DNA of 5,688 nucleotides, taken from assembly GCA_011371515.1 (NCBI GenBank), contig DRQE01000023.1, positions 1-5,688 on the forward strand, written 5' to 3'. The DNA comes from Deltaproteobacteria bacterium (GTDB lineage Bacteria > Desulfobacterota > GWC2-55-46 > DRQE01). The notes under the pieces were generated by a model. The model ran no database searches, was not told the DNA's origin, and saw only the letters and a list, made by a program, of their open reading frames with translations. A program made the translations under genes and the position numbers. Below are positions 1 to 5,351 of this stretch, one piece after another; position 1 is the first letter of the stretch, and every line of letters begins with the position of its first letter.

Positions 1-8
1 CCCTTATT

Positions 9-27
9 GAAAATGATAATTATTATC
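9..27. promoter_or_regulatory. Fur box 1, upstream of the FTR1 permease gene
   Basis: The 19-mer GAAAATGATAATTATTATC matches the classical Fur consensus GATAATGATAATCATTATC at 17 of 19 positions by hand count. It ends 7 bases before the Shine-Dalgarno sequence of the permease gene, so bound Fur-Fe2+ would block transcription start. The GATAAT at 15-20 could be a -10 hexamer; its -35 would lie outside the window. The box sits in a 27-base block (6-32) that recurs at 2687-2713 with one difference. The site is seen in the sequence; regulation by Fur is inferred from the match and from the iron-related genes. Confidence 0.87.
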
Positions 28-45
28 AAAAAGCGGAGGTCGGCA

Positions 46-1269
46 ATGCCCGTGAAGGTGCTGGTAAGATTCGCATTGATACTGTTTCTGCTTGCCATAA
101 GTGTGCCATCCCATGCAGCAGACCGATGGGGCTCTGTGGCAGAAAGGATAAGCCAGAGCCTCGAGAGAAGCCTTGAGCTTTACACCGCTGGCAGGCAGAA
201 GGAGGCAAGGGCAGAGGTATCGAGGGCATACTTCGACATCTTCGAGGCAGAGGGCATGGAAGAGGCAATAGCCATACACATATCCACACAGAGAAAGACA
301 GAGCTCGAGATGGGCTTTGCCTCCATAAGAGAGGCAATAACCTCTGGAAGGCCTGTCTCTGTGGTAAGAGAAAGGATAGACGAGCTTACGACTCGCCTTA
401 CGGAGGATGCCAGAAGGCTTTCTTCCGCAGGGCAGAACACTCAATATGGTGGCACGGGGACATCAGCCTACCAGACACTTGTTAACGCACTTATAATAAT
501 ACTGCGTGAGGGCTTCGAGGCAATCCTCATAATAAGTGCCCTTGTAGCCTATCTTACGAGAACCGGCAGGAAGGACAGCGTAAGGTACATCTACTACGGC
601 TGCATGGCAGCCCTCGTTGCAAGTGTTGCCACGGCAGTTCTGTTTCGTAGTGTTCTGAGTCTCAGCGGAGCAGACAGGGAGGCACTGGAAGGTATAACCA
701 TGCTTCTTGCCACGGCTGTCCTTTTTTACGTGAGCTACTGGCTTATAAGCAAGATGGAGGCCGAAAGGTGGCACCACTACATAAGGACGAAGGTGGATGC
801 AGCCCTCGGAAGGGCGAACATCTTTGCCCTATCGAGTGCTGCATTCCTTGCTGTGTATCGTGAAGGGGCGGAGACCATACTCTTCTACGAGGCACTCTAT
901 TCCAGCACCAAAGAGGGTGGTGCCATACTTGCAGGCTTCGGCTTCGGTGTGGTGGCACTCGCGCTGGTCTTTCTGCTCGTAAGACGCTACAGCGTGAGGA
1001 TACCCATAAAGCCCTTCTTTGGCGTAACATCGGCTCTTCTCTACTACCTTGCCTTCAGCTTTGCAGGCAAGGGTGTTATGGAGCTTCAGGAGGCAGGCTG
1101 GCTACCCTATACAGAGGTGAGCTGGATTCCACACATAGAGCTATTCGGCATCTATCCTTCGAAGGAGGGTATCCTATTGCAGGCTCTTATGCTTTTAGCC
1201 ATGCTGGTGGCAATGGGCTACTGGTTTGCCACAAAAAGAAGGGGTGTACATTCGGCAGGCAGTATGTAG
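46..1269 (+). CDS. FTR1-family iron permease with periplasmic N-terminal domain (FtrC/FetM/EfeU-like)
   Basis: A 407-residue inner-membrane permease that imports iron. A signal peptide (about 1-24, ending SHA/AD) leads into a helical periplasmic domain (about 26-140) containing AYFDIFEA at 61-68. The membrane part has about seven hydrophobic segments (near 146-170, 181-205, 215-236, 261-283, 292-312, 321-343 and 374-394). Two carry the REXXE motifs that define the family and bind iron: REGFE at 154-158 and REGAE at 272-276. E. coli EfeU is about 276 residues and lacks such an extension; FetM-type proteins have one. The ATG at 46 follows GGAGGT (35-40) by 5 bases. An in-frame TTG at 7 would translate the Fur box and is rejected. 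The polyferredoxin gene follows directly, as in ftrCD. Iron transport is firm from the family; whether this protein takes Fe2+ or Fe3+ is inferred from context. Confidence 0.93.
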   Translation: MPVKVLVRFALILFLLAISVPSHAADRWGSVAERISQSLERSLELYTAGRQKEARAEVSRAYFDIFEAEGMEEAIAIHISTQRKTELEMGFASIREAITSGRPVSVVRERIDELTTRLTEDARRLSSAGQNTQYGGTGTSAYQTLVNALIIILREGFEAILIISALVAYLTRTGRKDSVRYIYYGCMAALVASVATAVLFRSVLSLSGADREALEGITMLLATAVLFYVSYWLISKMEAERWHHYIRTKVDAALGRANIFALSSAAFLAVYREGAETILFYEALYSSTKEGGAILAGFGFGVVALALVFLLVRRYSVRIPIKPFFGVTSALLYYLAFSFAGKGVMELQEAGWLPYTEVSWIPHIELFGIYPSKEGILLQALMLLAMLVAMGYWFATKRRGVHSAGSM

Positions 1270-1277
1270 AACCATAT

Positions 1278-1281
1278 GGAG
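1278..1281 (+). promoter_or_regulatory. Ribosome binding site favouring the second ATG of the polyferredoxin gene
   Basis: GGAG lies 9 bases before the ATG at 1291. The earlier in-frame ATG at 1276, only 6 bases after the permease stop codon, has no comparable site before it. This favours 1291, though translational coupling to the permease could still allow 1276. Confidence 0.5.
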
Positions 1282-1290
1282 CATAGAAGT

Positions 1291-2658
1291 ATGGAAACAA
1301 GGACAATTCAGGTAACGGAAGAGAAGAAGGCTCTCAGGGGCAGCCTTGCAGAGACCATAGAGGGATTCTTCCTCAAACACAGGGACAGATTCTGGAAAGT
1401 CCACGTGGTAGTGCTTCTTCTTATGGTGGTGCTCATAGGGGTGCCTGCATTTATGCCCCTTCCAGACGAAGAGGCAAGCCTTTTCGACGACTTCAGCCTC
1501 TTTGCGAACTTCATAATCTGGGGTGTGTGGTTTCCTCTGTTGTTCCTATCGGTCATATTTGCGGGCAGACTCTGGTGCGGGGTCTTCTGTCCTCAGGGGG
1601 CTGCGAGTGAGTACGCAAGTAAAAAGGGCTTTGCCCTTGCGCCACCACGCTGGCTGCGCAGAGACTGGATAGCCATAGTGAGCTTCGTAGCTGTGACCAT
1701 ATTCGGTCAGGTGGTGGGGGTGAGGGACTATCCACTTGCAACCCTTGAGGTACTTGGAGGAACCACCCTTGTGGCAGTACTTGTTGGTTACATATACGGA
1801 GGCGGTAGAAGGGTCTGGTGCAGGTATCTCTGCCCCATGGGACCCCTTCTTGGGGTACTCTCAAGGCTTGGGGCGGTAAGCTTCGAGAGAGCTGCAGGCT
1901 CAGCAAAGGGGTATCCATGCCCCACATTTGTCAACACAGCCACCAAGACCTCCAGTGCAAACTGTATAGAGTGTTTCAGGTGCGTAAACCCCGAAGAGAG
2001 GGGCACACTCAGGGTAAGGCTTAGAAGGCTTGGCAGAGAGGTGGAAGAGATAGAACGAAGAGAGCCTAACCTGTGGGAAGTGCTGTTTCTGTTTTCCGCA
2101 ACGGGACTTGCCCTCGGGGCATTCTACTGGCAGATAAGCCCGCTCTACATAAGGCTCAAACACGCGCTGGGAGACATCTTTATGGATCTGGGGCTGCTTC
2201 ATGTGGTTGGCAGTTCTGGGCCACGCTGGCTCATGGTGAACTATCCCGAGGCAGGTGAGGTCTTCCTCTGGCTCGATGTGATGGCGATAACCATATTCAT
2301 GGTTACATCCATGGTGGCAGTTGCACTCGCTCTTTCGGTATTTACTGCTCTGGCATCACTAATAGACCGAAGGGGTCTATCCGTGAAGGATGGCTTCCTG
2401 CGGTTTGGCTATGTGTACGGACCCGTGGCACTGCTGTCTCTGGTTATCGGGCTGGGACAGATACTCTTTCAGACGACCACAGCCCTCGGGGTTACACAGC
2501 AGGTGGTGAAGTCTCTTGAGATGGCGTTCTTTGCAGCAGGCGGGTTGTGGAGCGTATACCTTGCATACAGGCTGGCGAAGGGCAACATGCTGACCATGGT
2601 TCCGTTGAGCCTCGGAACAGTGCTCGTGGCAGCACTGTGGTATGGGGTTCTGTTCTGA
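1291..2658 (+). CDS. Membrane-bound 4Fe-4S polyferredoxin, NapH/FtrD type
   Basis: A 455-residue polytopic membrane protein (460 if started at the ATG at 1276) with about nine hydrophobic stretches. Two CxxxCP motifs, CGVFCP (Cys96, Cys100) and CRYLCP (Cys177, Cys181), are the hallmark of the NapH/CcoG/FtrD-like family. A hydrophilic loop then carries Cys210 and a CxxCxxC set (Cys225, 228, 231). This group ends in CVNP rather than the usual CxxxCP, so the fourth cluster ligand is probably Cys210. A second membrane part of about 230 residues follows, longer than in a minimal NapH. Family members pass electrons across the inner membrane. In Bordetella and Brucella, FtrD is needed together with the FTR1 permease FtrC, and this gene directly follows such a permease. 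The likely role, inferred, is to remove or supply electrons during iron passage. A general NapH-like redox protein is the alternative. Confidence 0.88.
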   Translation: METRTIQVTEEKKALRGSLAETIEGFFLKHRDRFWKVHVVVLLLMVVLIGVPAFMPLPDEEASLFDDFSLFANFIIWGVWFPLLFLSVIFAGRLWCGVFCPQGAASEYASKKGFALAPPRWLRRDWIAIVSFVAVTIFGQVVGVRDYPLATLEVLGGTTLVAVLVGYIYGGGRRVWCRYLCPMGPLLGVLSRLGAVSFERAAGSAKGYPCPTFVNTATKTSSANCIECFRCVNPEERGTLRVRLRRLGREVEEIERREPNLWEVLFLFSATGLALGAFYWQISPLYIRLKHALGDIFMDLGLLHVVGSSGPRWLMVNYPEAGEVFLWLDVMAITIFMVTSMVAVALALSVFTALASLIDRRGLSVKDGFLRFGYVYGPVALLSLVIGLGQILFQTTTALGVTQQVVKSLEMAFFAAGGLWSVYLAYRLAKGNMLTMVPLSLGTVLVAALWYGVLF

Positions 2659-2672
2659 GAAGGGGATGTTTT

Positions 2673-2701
2673 TTAAAAACGAGATAATTGAAAATGATAA
2701 T
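2673..2701 (+). promoter_or_regulatory. Candidate sigma-70-type promoter for unit 2
   Basis: TTAAAA (2673-2678, 4 of 6 matches to TTGACA) and GATAAT (2696-2701, 5 of 6 matches to TATAAT) are 17 bases apart. The -10 lies inside Fur box 2, the usual arrangement for repression by steric block. Transcription would start near 2708, leaving a leader of only about 15 bases. The -35 is weak, so this is tentative. Confidence 0.35.
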
Positions 2702-2708
2702 TAATATC
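2690..2708. promoter_or_regulatory. Fur box 2, upstream of the small domain, P19 and porin genes
   Basis: GAAAATGATAATTAATATC matches the 19-base Fur consensus at 16 positions. It differs from box 1 at a single base (A at 2704 in place of T at 23), and the flanking ATT and AAAAA are also shared, giving a 27-base repeat. It occupies most of the 64-base gap between the polyferredoxin and the next gene. This marks a second iron-regulated unit rather than read-through from unit 1 alone. Confidence 0.85.
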
Positions 2709-2722
2709 AAAAAGGAGGTGTG

Positions 2723-3142
2723 ATGAAGATGGCTCGACAGGTGGTATCTGCGTTGTTCGGGGTGATGGTTCTATCGGGTATAGTGCATGCTTCGGGTGGT
2801 GTGTGGATGGATGTGGTTGCAAAGATAGAGAGCAAGCTAAAGGAGGCGCTGGCTGAATACCAGAGGGGTGAGAAGTTCGATGCCGTGGAACTCGTGGTTG
2901 ATGCCTACTTCGGTATATTTGAGGCTCCAGAGGCAAACATGGAGGTGGCGGTTAGAAGGTTCATCTCCTTCAAAGAGGCGCTGAGGCTCGAGAAGGGCTT
3001 TACAGAGCTCAGAAAGGCGATGCACAAGGAGACGGCTCCTGCACGGGTGGAGGCGCAGGCTATAGAACTGGTTGAGATGCTGAAGGATGCGGCAGAAAGG
3101 CTTGAAAGAAAGGGCGTAACCCCAGATGCCCTTGCACCATAA
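2723..3142 (+). CDS. Secreted stand-alone paralogue of the FTR1 permease N-terminal domain
   Basis: A 139-residue, probably periplasmic, all-helical protein. A signal peptide (1-23, ending VHA/SG) is followed by a domain that aligns with the periplasmic domain of the permease encoded at 46-1269. Trp28 and AYFxIFEA (61-68) fall at the same residue numbers in both, and a shared ME..A....IS......LE.GF stretch follows a 2-residue insertion here. By hand I count about 25 identities in 62 aligned positions. It has no membrane segment after the signal and no REXXE motif. It could be an iron-binding or docking partner of the permease, or the free half of a longer N-terminal region; this is inference. 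Conserved acidic residues (Glu67, Glu74) are candidate ligands. AGGAGGT (2713-2719) precedes three close starts (GTG 2720, ATG 2723, ATG 2729); I chose 2723 for its MKMAR n-region. P19 follows after 31 bases. Confidence 0.8.
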   Translation: MKMARQVVSALFGVMVLSGIVHASGGVWMDVVAKIESKLKEALAEYQRGEKFDAVELVVDAYFGIFEAPEANMEVAVRRFISFKEALRLEKGFTELRKAMHKETAPARVEAQAIELVEMLKDAAERLERKGVTPDALAP

Positions 3143-3156
3143 TAGAAGAAGATTAC

Positions 3157-3163
3157 AGGAGGT
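3157..3163 (+). promoter_or_regulatory. Ribosome binding site of the P19 gene
   Basis: AGGAGGT lies 10 bases before the ATG at 3174. It also lies 4 bases before an in-frame TTG at 3168. The ATG gives a standard MKRM-type signal peptide and is preferred. The open frame extends back to 3126, but that part overlaps the end of the previous gene and is not needed. Confidence 0.6.
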
Positions 3164-3173
3164 AGTTTTGGTC

Positions 3174-3704
3174 ATGAAGCGTATGGTCTTTGTTCTATCA
3201 CTTTTAATGATTTTCCTTGGCTGGCAACCTGTGAGGGCTATAGAGACCCCCATAGGTTATCCGCAGTCCATATACGGTATGGAGGTGGCTGCAGTCTATC
3301 TTCAACCCATAGAGATGGAACCGGAGGGGATAATGCGCTCACGGGCAGAGTCAGACATACACCTTGAGTGCGACATAAGGGCTTCAGAGAACAACCCAAA
3401 CGGCTTTGCAGCAGGTGAGTGGATACCCTTCCTTACCATTTACTACGAGCTCACCAAGCTCGATACGGGCCAGAAGCGAGAGGGCAAGCTCTCGCCAATG
3501 GTGGCAAACGATGGACCCCATTATGGCGACAATGTGAAGCTCTTTGGGCCCGGCAGATACAGGCTCGTCTACAGGATAGAGCCACCGGCAGATGTGTTCG
3601 GCAGACACACCGACCGACAGACAGGGGTAAGACCTTGGTTCAGGCCATTTACCATGGAGTGGGAGTTCACCTACTACGGAGTTGGCAAGAAGGGCGGATA
3701 CTAA
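3174..3704 (+). CDS. P19/FetP/FtrA-type periplasmic iron- and copper-binding protein (Tpd family)
   Basis: A 176-residue periplasmic protein with a signal peptide (1-22, ending VRA/IE) and the full P19 fold signature: MEVAAVYLQPIEMEP (36-50), DIHLE (61-65), NGFAAGEWIPFLT (76-88), SPMVANDGPHYG (107-118), GPGRYRLVYRIEPP (125-138) and GRHTD (143-147). The metal ligands known from Campylobacter P19 (His42, Glu44, Met88, His95, His132) appear here as His63, Glu65, Met109, His116 and His145. These proteins bind Cu2+ and an iron site at a dimer face and supply the FTR1 permease. Cys66, just after HLE, is unusual because family members I recall have HLEAD there. The gene lies 31 bases after the small domain gene and 22 before the porin gene, so all three are likely one transcript. 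No cupredoxin partner (FtrB) is present. Confidence 0.93.
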   Translation: MKRMVFVLSLLMIFLGWQPVRAIETPIGYPQSIYGMEVAAVYLQPIEMEPEGIMRSRAESDIHLECDIRASENNPNGFAAGEWIPFLTIYYELTKLDTGQKREGKLSPMVANDGPHYGDNVKLFGPGRYRLVYRIEPPADVFGRHTDRQTGVRPWFRPFTMEWEFTYYGVGKKGGY

Positions 3705-3726
3705 AAGTTGAGGAGGTCTTGGGAAG

Positions 3727-5049
3727 ATGCCTATCATCTTGATTGTGGCAGTACTTGTAAGCCTTATGTGCGCATTACCGGTCTACGCACAGGATAGCGA
3801 TACGGAGACGCTGAAAAGGCGCATCGAGGAACTCGAAGAGAGGACAAGAAGGCTTGAAAAGGATGTGCTCAAGGAACACACCCGCATGCTCGAGGACATG
3901 AAGCTACACCTTGAGACCCTTGAGAGGAACCTTGCCATGGTTGACTACAGAACGGGCAGGCTCCGTGCAATGGAGGAAAGGCTCGAGGCATTCACCATAG
4001 GCGGAGACCTGACCATGTTCCTGCAGGCTGTGGCGGACAATCCCGCAGGCCCAGACGGGGCAGAGGGCTCCTACTCGGCAGACCTCTTCCTCATGGCACC
4101 TGCGGGGCTCTACGGTAATGTCTACTTCAGAGGAAACATAGGCGAAGGAGATGGCATAGTGCCATCCCTTCCTGCCATGTTCTCGGGTCCAAACGCAGAC
4201 CTCGAGTTCAACCAGCCCGTGTTCAACCTCGTCGAGGCATGGTACTGGACGGAGTTTCCCCTGCCTGACACGAGAGACAGAAGGCTCGAGCTGACCATAG
4301 GTAAAATAGACCCCACGGCACTTTTCGATACCAACAGGGTGGCAAACTCGGAGACAGACCAGTTCGCTGCGAACATATTCGTGAACAACATAGCCATAGA
4401 CTTCGGTGGCGACGACAACTACTACGGAGCCGGCTTGAGCGTTGCTTACAGGTTTACCTCCATATACAACAAGGGGCTTAAGGTTACGGGTAGAGTAGGG
4501 ATTTTCGAAGGTGACGGAGACTTCAAGGACATACTGGACCGCCCCTTCGCGATAGCAGAGCTCGATATATGGAGACCCTACTACGGGCTCAACGGTAACT
4601 ACAGGTTCTACATCTGGACTAACGAGACCGCCCACACAGACCCTGCTGACCCATCGGCAAATGACCTGTCCAACAGGGGTGTGGGGATGAGCATAGATCA
4701 GGAGGTATCAACAGATGTGGCTCTGTTTCTAAGGTATGGCATACAGCGTGAGAGGGCAGCACAGTTCGATATGAGCATTTCTGCTGGTATTCAGATACTC
4801 GGAAACAGCTGGAAGAGGGGCAACGACAGGCTGGGCATGGCGTACGGTATGACGAGGGTTAGTTCTCCTTACAGGGAATCCACCAGCGAGGTGGACGCAG
4901 ACTACGAGCACCACGCAGAGGTCTACTACAAGTGGTGGGCAAACAAAAACCTTTCCGTAACGCCTGACATACAGTATGTGGCTAATGCAGGCGGTGTGAG
5001 TGGTAACGACCTGTTCATATACGGTGCAAGGATGCAGCTTGCCTTCTGA
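3727..5049 (+). CDS. OprB-family outer-membrane porin with N-terminal coiled coil
   Basis: A 440-residue outer-membrane beta-barrel protein. A signal-like segment (1-21, ending VYA/QD) is followed by a charged helical region with heptad-like Leu/Ile spacing (about 28-89) and then the barrel. Barrel features fit the OprB carbohydrate-selective porin family (Pfam PF04966): IGKIDPTALFDTNRVANSETDQF (from 191), a FVNNIAIDF stretch, GVGMSIDQEV (from about 318), YKWWANKNLSVTPDIQYV near the end, and a terminal Phe typical of Bam-inserted barrels. Family members carry sugars or ions, but the Fur-controlled operon suggests entry of iron or an iron chelate; that is inference. The coiled coil may trimerise or anchor the barrel. 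AGGAGGT (3711-3717) lies 9 bases before the ATG, and no in-frame start exists just upstream. Oddly, the signal peptide has no Lys or Arg in its n-region, and Cys15 lacks a lipobox. Confidence 0.88.
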   Translation: MPIILIVAVLVSLMCALPVYAQDSDTETLKRRIEELEERTRRLEKDVLKEHTRMLEDMKLHLETLERNLAMVDYRTGRLRAMEERLEAFTIGGDLTMFLQAVADNPAGPDGAEGSYSADLFLMAPAGLYGNVYFRGNIGEGDGIVPSLPAMFSGPNADLEFNQPVFNLVEAWYWTEFPLPDTRDRRLELTIGKIDPTALFDTNRVANSETDQFAANIFVNNIAIDFGGDDNYYGAGLSVAYRFTSIYNKGLKVTGRVGIFEGDGDFKDILDRPFAIAELDIWRPYYGLNGNYRFYIWTNETAHTDPADPSANDLSNRGVGMSIDQEVSTDVALFLRYGIQRERAAQFDMSISAGIQILGNSWKRGNDRLGMAYGMTRVSSPYRESTSEVDADYEHHAEVYYKWWANKNLSVTPDIQYVANAGGVSGNDLFIYGARMQLAF

Positions 5050-5060
5050 CAGAAATGAAT

Positions 5061-5079
5061 GAAAATGATAATCACTTGC
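5061..5079. promoter_or_regulatory. Fur box 3, upstream of the zinc-ribbon protein gene
   Basis: GAAAATGATAATCACTTGC matches the 19-base Fur consensus at 15 positions; the left 14 bases match at all but one. The right half-site is degenerate, so binding may be weaker than at boxes 1 and 2. It lies 12 bases after the OprB-type porin stop codon and 7 before the AAGGAGGT at 5086-5093. GATAAT at 5067-5072 could be a -10, but I see no good -35. Confidence 0.75.
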
Positions 5080-5105
5080 ATAAACAAGGAGGTGCCAGAC
5101 AGAAG

Positions 5106-5276
5106 ATGGACAGGGTAATGATAAAGGTAGACGAAGAGAAGATGAAGGACTGTGAATGTATGGATCTAAGGTGTGATTGCGGCAGCCTCGTGGCAAGGCT
5201 CGTCTCGGAAGGTGTGGAGATAAAGTGCAGAAGGTGCAAGAGGCTCGTACTCATTACCTGTGACACAGAGGAATGA
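5106..5276 (+). CDS. Small Com-like zinc-ribbon protein
   Basis: A 56-residue soluble protein with no signal peptide. The core DLRCDCGSLVAR...GVEIKCRRCKRLVLI (20-50) resembles the Com zinc finger of phage Mu and its bacterial relatives, where two cysteine pairs hold one zinc and the protein binds mRNA. Here the pairs are Cys23/Cys25 (CxC rather than CxxC) and Cys41/Cys44. Three more cysteines (16, 18, 52) lie outside the core. The ATG at 5106 follows AAGGAGGT (5086-5093) by 12 bases; ATG 5118 is an alternative. The in-frame ATG at 5055 lies before the Fur box and would translate it, so it is rejected. No phage genes surround it, so a host regulatory or metal-handling role is more likely than a prophage remnant. 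The function is not known to me. Confidence 0.72.
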   Translation: MDRVMIKVDEEKMKDCECMDLRCDCGSLVARLVSEGVEIKCRRCKRLVLITCDTEE

Positions 5277-5336
5277 AGGTATAAGGAGACCAGAGACCAC
5301 AGGGGAGAGTTCGGAGTCCTGAAATAAAAAATAGGG

Positions 5337-5343
5337 AGGAGGT
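5337..5343 (+). promoter_or_regulatory. Ribosome binding site of the second porin gene
   Basis: AGGAGGT lies 8 bases before the ATG at 5352 and supports a real gene that runs off the window. The 75-base gap (5277-5351) shows no convincing terminator hairpin or Fur box, so transcription probably continues from the zinc-ribbon gene. Confidence 0.7.
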
Positions 5344-5351
5344 AAAATACG

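Noticed and set aside
7..45. Upstream TTG extension of the permease gene (13 extra residues rich in Ile and Lys)
   Set aside because: It is the Fur box read as protein. There is no ribosome site before it, whereas GGAGGT lies correctly before the ATG at 46.
2668..2680. GTTTTTTAAAAAC palindrome after the polyferredoxin gene as a terminator
   Set aside because: The arms leave no room for a loop and there is no GC-rich stem. It is more likely AT-rich promoter DNA.
3763..3777. Lipoprotein signal in the OprB-type porin (Cys15)
   Set aside because: The residues before Cys15 are SLM, without the small residue required at -1, and a better signal peptidase I site (VYA/QD) follows.
3904..4635. Long minus-strand open frame (243 codons) inside the OprB-type porin gene
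   Set aside because: It lies opposite a clear porin coding sequence, has no recognisable motif, and shows features expected of an antisense shadow.
5055..5105. Upstream ATG extension of the zinc-ribbon gene
   Set aside because: It would translate Fur box 3 and the AAGGAGGT ribosome site. Only the starts at 5106 or 5118 are placed after that site.
5106..5276. Prophage remnant suggested by similarity to Mu Com
   Set aside because: There are no integrase, capsid or mom-like genes, and the gene sits between porins behind a Fur-like site.
5277..5351. Possible terminator or small gene between the zinc-ribbon gene and second porin
   Set aside because: I found only an imperfect tandem heptamer (GGAGACC AGAGACC, 5285-5298) and no stable stem or coding frame.
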